DNA of 64,000 bases from Mytilisepta virgata (GCA_028015205.1 CM051511.1:33906001-33970000); one strand, 5' to 3'; positions 23,660 through 36,637 are shown, numbered from the stretch's first letter. Numbers and translations: made by a program. The notes: generated by a model from the letters alone, not told the origin.

Positions 23660-24930
23660 CTTCTGCCGTCTAGGATGTTTTTTTGTTACTTGACATATCG
23701 AAAGGATTTTTGGCCCATGATATCGTACAGTGATTGCGATTTCACCATTGACCCTGTGTAACCGAACACTTTTTTTTATAGGAGTTATCTCCCCGCGTCC
23801 TCCTTTTCTTGTTATCTTTATTTCTCTGTAACTGTAAAAGATATCGACCTAAAATCTTTTGCAATGTCTTCAGTGTATCTGTGCGCAACTTTGTTCCATT
23901 TGGTTGGAAAGGATCTGACGACATTTCATAGGAGTTATTTCCCTTCAAACGACTTTCACTTTTGGTGTATCATACAAATTGTTATTTAGAGTTGAGATAT
24001 CAACATGAAACTTTGTATTTAGGGTCCATGACCCCTAACAAGTAAAATGAGGTCAAGGTCAAAGGGCAAGGTCAAGTTCTAAATTTTGACTTTTGCTTGT
24101 TATCGCTTCTCCTCTGAAACGGTAAAAGATAGCTGATAAAATGTAATGAAGAAAATATTAAGGACGTTGAGACCTAGCTTTGTTACATTTGCATAAAAGT
24201 TGTATGACGTCATTTTATAGGCGTAATTGCCGTTAGACCGTTTAAATTTGAGGTTTTTCGTTTATTTCTCAACAATGGTACATGATAAAGGCATGGGGTC
24301 TTTTGTTTTGACATCAAGGATTGATAACCTTCAAATTGGCATCAAGGTCAAAGGTCAAGGTCAAGTTGTATTATTTGACATTTGCTTGTTATCACTACTC
24401 CTCTGAAATGGTTGTGGATAGCCAAGGAAATGTAATGGTGGAAATGTTTAGGAAATTGATGCGCAACTTTGTTACATTTGAGTTCAAGTTGTATGACGTC
24501 ATCTTTTGAGAGTAATTGCGCCTAGAACGTTCAAACTTAAGGTTTTTCGTTTATAACTTGACAATGGTACATAATAATGGCATGGGGTCTTCTAAAATGA
24601 CCTCGAAAAAGGTCACAAGGTCAAAGGTCAAGGTCATGACCTATATTACGTATTTTGCATTTTTTCACACTTTATAAGTTTTTTTCAGATTTTTAAAGCA
24701 ATTAAAGCTATTGAAAGCGTGAAATTCAGGCACTACTTTTGCTGACGTCATTTCTGGCAACGTCATTATTTCTGTAGACGTTTTTAGACGTTTTGGATAT
24801 ATTGGAATGTTAGTTTAAACGTCATTCTAAACCTCATTTTTTTTATCAACAAATCTGCAATTGAGGTGGAAAGACCTTCAATTGTTTTCTGAACAATTGG
24901 TTTTTAATTTTTTTTTTTTTTTTTTTTTTT
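23660..24930 (+). repeat. Array unit 8 (1,271 bp), copy of unit 5
   Basis: Same deleted tail and AAAGGGCAAGG variant as unit 5. The T run at its right end is two bases longer, which accounts for the two-base length difference. Confidence 0.9.
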
Positions 24931-27273
24931 CTTCTGCCGTCTGGGATGTTTTTTTGTTACTTGACATATCGAAAGGATTTTTTGCCCATGATATCGTACA
25001 GTGATTGCGATTTCACCATTGACCCTGTGTAACCTAACACTTTTTTTATAGGAGTTATCTCCCTGCGTCCTCCTTTTCTTTTTATCTTTATTTCTCTGTA
25101 ACCGTAAAAGATATCGACCTAAAATCTTTTGCAATGTCTTCAGTGTATCTGTGCGCAACTTTGTTCTATTTGGTTGGAAAGGATCTGACGACATTTCATA
25201 GGAGTTATTTCCCTTCAAACGACTTTCACTTTTGGTGTATCATACAAATTGTTATTTAGAGTTGAGATATCAACATGAAACTTTGTATTTAGGGTCCATG
25301 ACCCCTAACAAGTAAAATGAGGTCAAGGTCAAAGGTCAAGGTCAAGTTCTAAATTTTGACTTTTGCTTGTTATCGCTTCTCCTCTGAAACGGTAAAAGAT
25401 AGCTGATAAAATGTAATGGAGAAAATGTTAAGGACGTTGAGACCTAGCTTTGTTACATTTGCATAAAAGTTGTATGACGTCATTTTATAGGCGTAATTGC
25501 CCCTAAAACGTTTAAATTTTCGGTTTTTCGTTTATTTCTCAACAATGGTACATGATAAAGGCATGGGGTCTTTTGTTCTGACATCAAGGATTGATAACCT
25601 TCAAATTGGGATCAAGGTCAAAGGTCAAGGTCAAGTTCTAAATTTTGACTTTTGCTTGTTGTCGCTTCTCCTCTGAAACGGTAAAAGATAGCTGATAAAA
25701 TGTAATGAAGAAAATGTTTAGGACGTTGAGACCTAGCTTTGTTACATTTGCATAAAAGTTGTATGACGTCATTTTATAGGCGTAATTGCCCCTAAAACGT
25801 TTAAATTTTCGGTTTTTCGTTTATTTCTCAACAAGGGTACATGATAAAGGCATGGGGTCTTTTGTTCTGACATCAAGGATTGATAACCTTCAAATTGGGA
25901 TCAAGGTCAAAGGTCAAGGTCAAGTTCTAAATTTTGACTTTTGCTTGTTGTCGCTTCTCCTCTGAAACGGTAAAAGATAGCTGATAAAATGTAATGAAGA
26001 AAATGTTTAGGACGTTGAGACCTAGCTTTGTTACATTTGCATAAAAGTTGTATGACGTCATTTTATAGGCGTAATTGCCCCTAAAACGTTTAAATTTTCG
26101 GTTTTTCGTTTATTTCTCAACAAGGGTACATGATAAAGGCATGGGGTCTTTTGTTCTGACATCAAGGATTGATAACCTTCAAATTGGCTTCAAGGTCAAA
26201 GGTCAAGGTCAAGTTCTAAATTTTGACTTTTGCTTGTTATCGCTTGTCCTCTGAAACGGTAAAAGATAGCTGATAAAATGTAATGAAGAAAATGTTTAGG
26301 ACGTTGAGACCTATCTTTGTTACATTTGCATAAAAGTTGTATGACGTCATTTTATAGGCGTAATTGCCCCTAAAACGTTTAATTTCTCGGTTTTTCGTTT
26401 AATTCTCAACAATGGTACATGATAAAGGCATGGGGTCTTTTGTTTTAACATCAAGGATTGATAACCTTCAAATTGGCATCAAAGTCAAAGGTCAAGGTCA
26501 AGTTCTATTATTTGACATTTGCTTGTTATCAGTACTCCTCTGAAATGGTTGTGGATAGCTAAGGAAATGTTATGGTGGAAATGTTTAGGACATTGATGCG
26601 CAACTTTGTTACATTTGAGTTAAAGTTGTATGACGTCATATTTTGGGAGTAATTGTAACTACTTTTGATGACGTCATTTCTGGCAACGTTATTATTTCTG
26701 TAGACGTTTTTAGACGTTTTGAATATATTGGAATGTTAATTAACGTGACAATGTTACAGCCCATGAAAACGTCTAGAATTGTCAATTTATAAGGTCACAT
26801 TAATGACGTTTTTGATGTTTATAGTGCAAAACAGTATAATTCATCACAAACATTTAGTTAACCAGAAATAAACATTTTTCTTAGTTATTCAAACTAGCAG
26901 TCCATATATTTTTTTAACAATTGTGAAATTACCTATCATATCAAACCAGAACTGATATTTGTAATACGGGAAGTAGCATAATACCTCCTTTATTTCAATC
27001 AAAAGTACATAGAACCATACATTTTTGCAATCGCTGAAAGCTTAGCTATGCTCTAAAACCGACAATTACATTTTAAACCTCATTTTTGTTATCAACAAAT
27101 CTGCAATCGATGTGGAAAGACCTTCAATTGTTCTCTGAACAATTGGTTTTTAATTAGGTCTTTCCACTTTCCGTGGAAAGACCTTTTGATTTTGTTCTGA
27201 TTATTAGGTCTTTCCACTTTCCGTGGAAAGACCTTTTGCTTTTGTTCTGATTATTTTTTTTTTTTTTTTTTTT
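24931..27273 (+). repeat. Array unit 9 (2,343 bp, lacks the tail cluster)
   Basis: Five clusters. The segment holding the AGGTCATGACCT palindrome is deleted: GGGAGTAATTG joins ACTACTTTTGATGACGTC near 26,655. Two hairpin monomers (27,157-27,254) and a T run close the unit. Confidence 0.9.
27157..27254. repeat. Two 50-bp hairpin monomers
   Basis: Same arms (AGGTCTTTCCAC / GTGGAAAGACCT). The first copy's spacer reads TTTGATTTTG instead of TTTGCTTTTG. Confidence 0.9.
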
Positions 27274-29154
27274 CTTCTGCCGTCTAGGATGTTTTTTTGT
27301 TACTTGACATATCGAAAGGATTTTTGGCCCATGATATCGTACAGTGATTGCGATTTCACCATTGACCCTGTGTAACCGAACACTTTTTTTTATAGGAGTT
27401 ATCTCCCCGCGTCCTCCTTTTCTTGTTATCTTTATTTCTCTGTAACCGTAAAAGATATTGACCTAAAATCTTTTGCAATGTCTTCAGTGTATCTGTGCGC
27501 AACTTTGTTCCATTTGGTTGGAAAGGATCTGACGACATTTCATAGGAGTTATTTCCCTTCCAACGACTTTCACTTTTGGTGTATCATACAAATTGTTATT
27601 TAGCGTTGAGATATCAACATGAAACTTTGTATTTAGGGTCCATGACCCCTAAAAAGTAAAATGAGGTCAAGGTCAAAGGTCAAGGTCAAGTTCTAAATTT
27701 TGACTTTTGCTTGTTATCGCTTCTCCTCTGAAACGGTAAAAGATAGCTGATAAAATGTAATGGAGAAAATGTTAAGGACGTTGAGACCTAGCTTTGTTAC
27801 ATTTGCATAAAAGTTGTATGACGTCATTTTATAGGCGTAATTGCCGTTAGAACGTTTAAATTTGCGGTGTTTCGTTTATATCTCAGCAATGGTACATGAT
27901 AAAGGCATGGGGTCTTTTGTTTTGACATCAAGGATTGATAACCTTCAAATTGGCATCAAGGTCGAAGGTCAAGGTCAAGTTCTAAATTTTAACTTTTGCT
28001 CGTTATCGCTTCTCCTCTGAAACGGTAAAAGATAGCTGATAAAATGTAATGGAGAAAATGTTCAGGACGTTGAGACCTAGCTTTGTTACATTTGAGAAAA
28101 AGTTGTATGACGTCATTTTATAGGCGTATTTGCCCCTAGAATGTTTAAATTTTTGTTTTTCGTTTATTTCTCAACAATGGTACATGATAAAGGCATGGGG
28201 TCTTTTGTTTTAACATCAGGGATTGATAACCTTCAAATTGGCATCAAGGTCAAAGGTCAAGGTCAAGTTCTATTATTTGACATTTGCTTGTTATCACTAC
28301 TCCTCTGAAATGGTTGTGGATAGCCAAGGAAATGTAATGGTGGAAATGTTTAGGACATTGATGCGCAACTTTGTTACATTTGAGTTCAAGTTGTATGACG
28401 TCATCTTTTGAGAGTAATTGCGCCTACAACGTTCAAACTTAAGGTTTTTCGTTTATAACTTGACAATGGTACATAATAATGGCATGGGGTCTTCTAAAAT
28501 GACCTCAACGACCAATGACCTTGAAAAAGGCCACAAGGTCAAAGGTCAAGGTCATGACCTTTATTACGTATTTTGCATTTTTTCACACTTGATAAGTTTT
28601 TTTTTCAGATTTTTAAAGCAATTAAAGCTATTGAAAGCGTGAAATTCAGGCACTACTTTTGATGACGTCATTTCTGGCAACGTTATTTTTTCTGTAGACG
28701 TTTTTAGACGTTTTGGATATATTGGAATGTTAATTAATGTGACAATGTTACAACCCATGAAAACGTCTAGAATTGTCAATTTATAAGGTCACATTAATGC
28801 CGTTTTTGATGTTTATAGTGCAAAACAGTATAATTCATCACAAACATTTAGTTAACCAGAAATAAACATTTTTCTTAGTTATTCAAACTAGCAGTCCATA
28901 TATTTTTTTAAAAATTGTGAAATTACCTATCGTATCAAACCAGAAGTGATATTTGTAATACGGGAAGTAGCATAATACCTCCCTTATTTCAGTACATAGA
29001 ACCATATATCTTTGAAATCACTGAAAGTTTAGCTATGCTCTAAAACCAACAATTACATTTTAAACCTCATTTTTTTTATCAACAAATCTGCAATTGAGGT
29101 GGAAAGACCTTCAATTGTTCTCTGAACAATTGGTTTTTAATTTTTTTTTTTTTT
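27274..29154 (+). repeat. Array unit 10 (1,881 bp)
   Basis: Four clusters; one half-site reads AGGTCGAAGGTCAAGG near 27,960. Full-length tail with no hairpin monomers. Confidence 0.9.
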
Positions 29155-31031
29155 CTTCTGCCGTCTAGGATGTTTTTTTGTTACTTGACATATTGAAAGG
29201 ATTTTTGGCCCATGGTATCGTACAGTGATTGCGATTTCACCATTGACCCTGTGTAACCGAACACTTTTTTTATAGGAGTTATCTCCCCGCGTCCTCCTTT
29301 TCTTGTTATCGCTATATCTCTAAAACCGTAAAAGATATCGACCCAAAATCTTTTGCAATGTCTTCAGTGTATCTGTGCGCAACTTTGTTCAATTTGGTCG
29401 GAAGGGATCTGACATTTCATAGGAGTTATTTCCCTTCAAACGACTTTCACTTTTGGTGTATCATACAAATTGTTATTTAGAGTTGAGGTATCAACATGAA
29501 ACTTTGTATTTAGGGTCCATGACCCCTAACAAGTAAAATGAGGTCAAGGTCAAAGGTCAAGGTCAAGTTCTAAATTTTGACTTTTGCTTGTTATCGCTTC
29601 TCCTCTGAAACGGTAAAAGATAGCTGATAAAATGTAATGGAGAAAATGTTAAGGACGTTGAGACCTTGATTTGTTACATTTGCATAAAAGTTGTATGACG
29701 TCATTTTATAGGCGTAATTGCCGTTAGAACGTTTAAATTTGCGGTTTTTCGTTTATTTCTCAAAAATGGTACATGATAAAGGCACGGGGTCTTTTGTTTT
29801 GACATCGAGGATTGATAACCTTCAAACTGGCATCAAGGTCAAAGGTCAAGGTCAAGTTCTAACTTTTGACTTTTGCTTGTTATCGCTTCTCCTCTGAAAC
29901 GGTAAAAGATAGCTGATAAAATGTAAAGGAGAAAATGTTCAGGACGTTGAGACCTAGCTTTGTTACATTTGAGAAAAAGTTGTATGACGTCATTTTATAG
30001 GCGTAATTGCCCCTAGAACGTTTAAATTTTCGTTTTTCGTTTATTTCTCAACAATGGTACATGATAAAGGCATGGGGTCTTTTGTTTTAACATCAGGGAT
30101 TGATAACCTTCAAATTGGCATCAAGGTCAAAGGTCAAGGTCAAGTTCTATTATTTGACATTTGCTTGTTATCACTACTCCTCTGAAATGGTTGTAGATAG
30201 CCAAGGAAATGTAATGGTGGAAATGTTTAGGACATTGATGCGCAACTTTGTTACATTTGAGTTAAAGTTGTATGACGTCATCTTTTGAGAGTAATTGCGC
30301 CTAGAACGTTCAAACTTAAGGTTTTTCGTTTATAACTTGACAATGGTACATAATAATGGCATGGGGTCTTCTAAAATGACCTCAACGACCAATGACCTTG
30401 AAAAATGTCACAAGGTCAAAGGTCAAGGTCATGACCTATATTATGTATTTTGCATTTTTTCACACTTTATAAGTTTTTTCAGATTTTTAAAGCAATTAAA
30501 GCTATTGAAAGCGTGAAATTCAGGCACTACTTTTGATGACGTCATTTCTGGCAACGTTATTATTTCTGTAGACGTTTTTAGACGTTTTGGATATATTGGA
30601 ATGTTAATTAATGTGACAATGTTACAACCCATGAAAACGTCTAGAATTGTCAATTTATAAGGTCACATTAATGACGTTTTTGATGTTTATAGTGCAAAAC
30701 AGTATAATTCATCACAAACATTTAGTTAACCAGAAATAAACATTTTTCTTTGTTATTCAAACTAGCAGTCCATATATTTTTTTAACATTTGTGAAATTAC
30801 CTATCATATCAAACCAGAAGTGATATTTGTAATACGGGAAGTAGCATAATACCTCCCTTATTTCAGTACATAGAACCATATATCCTTGAAATCACTGGAA
30901 ACTTTAGCTATGCTCTAAAACCAACAATTACATTTTAAACCTCATTTTTTTTATCATTCAATCTGCAATTGAGGTGGAAAGACCTTCAATTGTTCTCTGA
31001 ACAATTGGTTTTTAATTAATTATTTTTTTTT
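29155..31031 (+). repeat. Array unit 11 (1,877 bp)
   Basis: Four clusters. The head switches from the GTCTAGGATG type to the TATCGCTATATCTCTAAAAC type about 150 bp in, so it looks like a mosaic of two unit subtypes, as gene conversion would produce. Confidence 0.88.
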
Positions 31032-33190
31032 CTTCTGCCGTCTGAGATGCTTTTTTGTCTTACAACATATCGAATGGATTTTTGGCCAATGATGTTGTAC
31101 AGTAATGAGGGTTTCAAAACTCACCCTGTGTGACCGGACACTTATTCTTATAGGAGTTATCTCCCCGCGTCCCCTTTTTCTTGTTATCGCTATATCTCTA
31201 AAATCGTAAAAGATATCGACCCAAAATCTTTTGCAATGTCTTCAGTGTATTTGTGCGCAACTTTTTTCCTTGGTCGGAAAGGATCTGACGACATTTCATA
31301 GGAGTTATTTCCCTTCAAACGACTTTCACTTTTGGTGTATCATACAAATTGTTATTTAGAGTTGAGATATCAACATGAAACTTTGTATTTAGGGTCCATG
31401 ACCCCTAACAAGTAAAATGAGGTCAAGGTCAAATGTCAAGGTCAAGTTCTAAATTTTGACTTTTGCTTGTTATCGCTACTCCTCTGAAACGGTAAAAGAT
31501 AGCTGATAAAATGTAATGGAGAAAATGTTAAGGACGTTGAGACCTAGCTTTGTTACATTTGCATATTATATAAAAAGTTGTATGACGTCATTTTATAGGC
31601 GTAATTGCCGTTAGAACGTTTAAATTTGCGGTTTTTCGTTTATTTCTCAACAATGGTACATGATAAAGGCATGTGGTCTTTTGTTTTGACATCAAGGATT
31701 GATAACCTTCAAATTGGCATCAAGGTCAAAGGTCAAGGTCAAGTTCTAATGTTGACTTTTGCTTGTTATCGCTTCTCCTCTGAAACGGTAAAGGATAGCT
31801 GATAAAATGTAATGGAGAAAATGTTAAGGACGTTGAGACCTAGCTTTGTTACATTTGCATAAAAGTTGTATGACGTTATTTTATAGGCGTAATTGCCCCC
31901 AGAACGTTTAAATTTTCGGTTTTTCGTTTATTTCTCAACAATGGTACATGATAAAGGCATGGGGTCTTTTGTTCTGACATCAAGGATTGATAACCTTCAA
32001 ATTGGCATCAAGGTCAAAGGTCAAGGTCAAGTTCTAATGTTGACTTTTGCTTGTTATCGGTTCTCCTCTGAAACGGTAAAAGATAGCTGATAAAATGTAA
32101 GGAGAAAATGTTAAGGACGTTGAGACCTAGCTTTGTTACATTTGAGAAAAAGTTGTATGACGTCATTTTATAGGCGTAATTGCCCCTAGAACGTTTAAAT
32201 TTTAGTTTTTCGTTTATTTCTCAACAATGGTACATGATAAAGGCATGGGGTCTTTTGTTTTAACATCAGGGATTGATAACCTTCAAATTGGCATCAAGGT
32301 CAAAGGTCAAGGTCAAGTTCTATTATTTGACATTTGCTTGTTATCACTACTCCTCTGAAATGGTTGTAGATAGCCAAGAAAATGTAATGGTGGAAATGTT
32401 TAGGACATTGATGCGCAACTTTGTTACATCTGAGTTAAAGTTGTATGACGTTATCTTTTGAGAGTAATTGCGCCTAGAACGTTCAAACTTAAGGTTTTTC
32501 GTTTATAACTTGACAATGGTACATAATAATGGCATGGGGTCTTCTAAAATTACCTCAACGACCAATGACCTTGAAAAGGTCACAAGGTCAAAGGTCAAGG
32601 TCATGACCTATATTATGTATTTTGCATTTTTTCACACTTTATAAGTTTTTTTCAGATTTTTAAAGCAATAAAAGCTATTGAAAGCGTGAAATTCAGACAC
32701 TACTTTTGATGACGTCATTTCTGGCACCGTTATTATTTCTGTAGACGTTTTTAGACGTTTTGGATATATTGGAATGTTAATTAATGTGACAATGTTACAT
32801 CTCATGAAAACGTCTAGAATTGTCAATTTATAAGGTCACATTAATGACGTTTTTGATGTTTATAGTGCAAAACAGTATAATTTATCACAAACATTTAGTT
32901 CACCAGAAATAAACATTTTTCTTAGTTATTCAAACTAGCAGTCCATATATTTTTTTAACAATTGTGAAATTACCTATCATATCAAACCAGAAGTGATATT
33001 TGTAATACGGGAAGTAGCATAATACCTCCCTTATTTCAGTACATAGAACCATATATCTTTGAAATCACTGAAAGTTTAGCTATGCTCTAAAACCAACAAT
33101 TACATTTTAAACCTCATTTTTTTATCAACAAATCTGCAATTGAGGTGGAAAGACCTTCAATTGTTCTCTGAACAATTGGTTTTTAATGTT
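31032..33190 (+). repeat. Array unit 12 (about 2,158 bp, right end of array)
   Basis: Five clusters. The tail ends at GAACAATTGGTTTTTAATG, followed by non-repeat sequence instead of another head. The head is of the GTCTGAGATG type, like units 1-3, so the oldest-looking subtype occupies both ends of the array. Confidence 0.88.
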
Positions 33191-33535
33191 TTTAATTATT
33201 TTTTTCAAAGAGAAACCCCGTCAATGACCTTGGGATCAAGTACTCGAAATACATTCCTGCTGATCGCATCCATTTAGGATATTAACATTTAATCTAGTAA
33301 AAATTGACAGAATTCAGTTTAAAAAAAATAGAAACAAATTGAAAAGTTATTTAATATTGAAATAAGAAATTCTAAGACAATTTATTTTTGAATTTCAATG
33401 TTTGCTGCAATGTAATACCAATACGGTTCTGATTTTTTACGTTAACAACAGAAATTTTCGCCGTTAAGTTCCAGATAATAAATCCCGCCAGTCAGGGTCA
33501 TGATATATATGTAACGTGGGAGAAAAATCTTGTCA
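33191..33535. other. No gene seen
   Basis: Right flank of the array. AT-rich, with no repeat structure recognised and no coding sequence supported. Confidence 0.5.
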
Positions 33536-33790
33536 GATATACTGTCACTGACACTGACAGTATATCGTCAAAAACCATTCACAGATTACAAAGACGTGTT
33601 TTTCCCGTTTCAAGGTTTAACACTGGCATATATAATGAAGTATATACAAACATTTACGAATCAAAGCACTGTTAATACTATAATGTACGTTCCGAAAATA
33701 ATTTATTTCAAATTTTGCTTTGATTTGAATTGACATTTTAATATTTGTCTCGTCCAATGAAATATCATACACAGTACACTATCTTTATTG
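33536..33790. repeat. Right copy of the dispersed repeat flanking the array
   Basis: Same orientation and landmarks as 9,596-9,850, moderately diverged. The alignment covers about 250 bp, up to CGATGAAAT / CCAATGAAAT and TACA.TAC..TATCT. Confidence 0.75.
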
Positions 33791-34151
33791 CAGGATTCTA
33801 ACAAAACGTTACCCAGGCGCATACGATTCACATGTGTGTGGAACGGTGAACCATCTGCATTCGCGCATAATTACATTTTAGTAGTTTATGTTTATATATT
33901 TTTTTTCAATTCGAACAGTCTATAATTTTTCTACATGCATCATTATCGTTCGTTAGAACTACGAATAATAATGCTAATTACTAACTAAATTAGGATATTA
34001 CAGAACTGTCATTGTCTTTTGAAGTGAATGGTAGTCAGTCTTACCTTTAATAAGAAATATTGTACATGATTATATGTTCTATTCTTCTTTTTATTTATTT
34101 GAATATTTTTTTCTAGAAAGTTTTACTCCAGCTTAGTTAAATTTACGGCCT

Positions 34152-34152
<1 letters not shown>
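33791..34152. other. No gene seen
   Basis: AT-rich sequence with no repeat structure or coding sequence recognised. It leads into the poly-A run. Confidence 0.45.

Positions 34153-34191
<39 letters not shown>
34153..34191. repeat. Poly-A run of 39 bases
   Basis: Uninterrupted A homopolymer. No retrotransposon body is recognised directly to its left, so it could be a microsatellite or the tail of a decayed insertion. Length in an assembly is unreliable for such runs. Confidence 0.9.
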
Positions 34192-34192
<1 letters not shown>

Positions 34193-34439
34193 AGAAGAAA
34201 ATGCATTTGTCTTCTACAGCAATCATAAGTATTCTGTTTACTTACCACGATATTTCGTAGGACACATGCCCGTTATTCAGATGAACCATGCCAATCTAAT
34301 TAATTGAAGTTAGGCTTGATATTATCCAACATACATAAATTTGTTGACTTTAAAGTTACAAATAGTCAAGAGATTTGTTAAGAGTTTCCGATCTGCTAAA
34401 AGGGATCAAAAGTCATTGAAGGAAAGGTAAAATATAACA

Positions 34440-34605
34440 CAACCAACTGATTAATACCATCCAATATACAGGACAAAATATATAACACAAAATATAACAT
34501 ATAATAGACCACAAAACACAAACGTAGAAACGTATTGGTAGTTTAATTTGATACAGTCACTGGAAACTGGTTTGAACCTGTTTTACGGATACAACCTAAT
34601 GACCC
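34440..34605 (-). repeat. Diverged copy of a dispersed repeat
   Basis: It resembles the 63,110-63,345 element in order: GGACAAAATAT, a CAAAACACAAAC stretch, TTGATACAGTCACTG, and a TTTTACGG...ACC stretch. Weak similarity; possibly the same ancient family. Confidence 0.4.
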
Positions 34606-35480
34606 CCGTCCCCTTAAATCTGTCACGACCCTCAAATGCATAAAGCATAACTCTTTGCATACCACTATTGCGCAATAGGATGCTATTACAGTCATAATAT
34701 GCTGCTGCTAAAATGAATTTCATTTACAAGTTTAAGTTCATGTTTTAAAAAATCAGTTTCCAATGAAACTGTATTAAACACATTTCACAGTTAAACCAGA
34801 AGTCTTTTTCTGCTTTTTAATTGTTCACATATGTATTGCAGGTTTTAATCACGATCACCCTTGTTTATTTCCATTTTCAAAACACAACAATCTTGGATGT
34901 TTTCAAATCCTGTCCTTGGAAAAAACAAATATCTACGTGTTGCCGTCTTAAAGTTTTTTGGTATTAGGAATATTCTCACTCCGCTGTTAATTCTCTAAAT
35001 GTAGTATTTGGATAGAAGCTTTAAAACTGAAAAGCAATTGCGCTTCTAAAAGCGGTGTGATAGAATATTTACTACTAAAATAGGTGGTCGTCTTAATTTC
35101 CTCAATATTAATACAAATTCGTTTCAAGTTTATATCATGTCGGAATTTTGCCTTTTACATTGTATTAATAAAATAAATGCATATTATTTGGTATGGCTTT
35201 TTAGATTTCATTTAATTTGTTTGTTATTTATTAAATCATTTATTTATTTATTTATACTCCTACATATCTCTCTTATGCATAGCATTGGACAATGTTAAAT
35301 ATTCTCATTATTCTGTTTTATTTAAATAACACTAGCATGTGATTCGTTTTAATATTATTCCATTTGTTTATTCAATTCCTGTTTATTTCATACGAGTTCA
35401 GCTAAATTTATTGTTTTATTCTAATTACTTTTTATATAATATGAATTTATTATTAGGATATGCATAAAAGTCGGATGAAT
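34606..35480. other. No gene seen
   Basis: AT-rich sequence, with a short TTTA-rich stretch near 35,220-35,255. I see no supported coding sequence, terminal repeat or RNA gene. Confidence 0.5.
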
Positions 35481-35825
35481 TATTATTTAACCTCCAGTGG
35501 TAACCATTAGGTGCATATCAGGCCGAGAACATGTTGATATGATATAATATGATCCCTGCTTTGTAGTAAACCGAAATGCCTGGCGGAATATGTAACGTGC
35601 TAACTCCCGAGGTAGATGCCTATAGGAAAACATATCACGCCAATCGGACACATTATACTGACTCATCCGAGCCGACCAGCCCTTTGCTCTTATTCCAAAA
35701 TGCCCCGTGCTTGGTGGAGAAGCAGCAAATGCAATTTTTTTATATCTTTGGTTTGACCAGGCAGGAGATCGAAACCACGACCTTCAACATTCGAGGCGAC
35801 GCTATCACGATATCACTGAGGCAAA
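35481..35825 (-). mobile_element. tRNA-derived SINE, family 1, copy A
   Basis: Same family as 45,250-45,595 and, in the other orientation, 61,683-62,040. Shared landmarks are TTTAAC.TCCA.TGG, CCATTAGGTG.ATATCA, GAGAACATGTTGATATGAT and GGTTTGACC. The tRNA-like head at the right end is worn (B box remnant GGAGATCGAAACC on this strand). Confidence 0.8.
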
Positions 35826-36637
35826 AGTTTTTGGTGTTTTGATCAAAAGAATGAAGCCGACGTTAGCTTTGGCGTCATATATGCTTGTCAGTTCTGGTTG
35901 AAACCATACCAAGTGGACTTTGATTTTTCAAGGCGCATCATTACTATTAAAGCTGGTTATAAGTAATTAACGATATAATGTTCTTTACCACTCTCAGTTG
36001 GTGGATTTCATCTGCGCACTTTTGGTATTACATCTGAACACTGTAAGAGCAATATTTCTAACATTGTGGTTACTAGATGGAAATATATTTTTTGGCTTTG
36101 TTTGGAAAGAATTGTTTCCTGTCCATAATGGGGAAAACTCTCTGTGTTGCCTCAATTAGATAAGCAACAATCTATTAGAAATAGACAGTTTTTTCAACAC
36201 ATATTTGAATGCCCACAAGTATACAAATCAAATTGAGGTTTGTGAAGGTTTAGTTAAAGGTTATATAGTTCAATACGAAAAAAATCCCAAACAACCAAAT
36301 ACAAATAACAAACAATAATTGAGGTTGAAATCTATGCTACAGCAAATGGAGTATTTCGTGAACCAGTGCAAATATTTTTTGCCATTTTCAACTCCTTATA
36401 TTAATGAATGCATGAAAAAAATCTAAATTATACAGGCAATATACTCACGACGTCCCGAACAATTTATCAGTAGATTATTCGCTAGCTTGGCCTTGACAAA
36501 TAATGACTTTTGGAATATTTAAAGATAAGAATACTATAACATGTTGAACGAGAAATATACATAAGTCAAACGTTCTCTTCTCTAACAAAGGGACAAAAAA
36601 GAAATCTAAAGACAATATTTTAGTAGTTGTTGTTGTT
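35826..36637. other. No gene seen
   Basis: AT-rich sequence between the SINE and the MITE. No repeat structure or coding sequence recognised. Confidence 0.45.

Larger units (their letters stand above)
20838..26197 (+). repeat. Right copy of the 5.36-kb tandem duplication
   Basis: Second copy, covering units 7 and 8 and parts of 6 and 9. Its left edge lies in an AGGTCA cluster with the left neighbour seen at 26,180 (GGCTTCAAGG) and the right neighbour seen at 15,490 (TTCTATTATTTGAC). The cluster is thus the hybrid product of the exchange. Confidence 0.92.
10624..33190 (+). repeat. 22.5-kb tandem array of 12 AGGTCA-type units
   Basis: Twelve head-to-tail units each start at CTTCTGCCGTCT, usually after a poly-T run. 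Starts are near 10733, 12622, 14503, 16548, 18301, 19570, 21907, 23660, 24931, 27274, 29155 and 31032. Each has a head (~390 bp), one to three copies of a ~290-bp subrepeat, and a tail of ~600-750 bp ending at the palindrome CAATTGTTC/GAACAATTG. About 49 clusters of AGGTCA half-sites are present, three to five per unit, plus TGACGTCA in most subrepeats and tails. Unit length varies mainly by gain or loss of a 290-bp subrepeat and by tail deletions. The short reading frames recurring at the same place in each unit are repeat by-products. The class is unclear: it is satellite-like, but its unit ends look like transposon termini. Confidence 0.95.

Noticed and set aside
11688..32461. Recurring reading frames of 60-112 codons in the array, nearly identical between units
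   Set aside because: They repeat because the DNA repeats. They cross the AGGTCA clusters and poly-T runs, lack protein features, and their ends shift with single-base changes between units.
10624..33190. Regularly spaced repeats suggesting a CRISPR array
   Set aside because: The eukaryotic context, ~290-bp period, and repeats longer than and continuous with their spacers rule this out.
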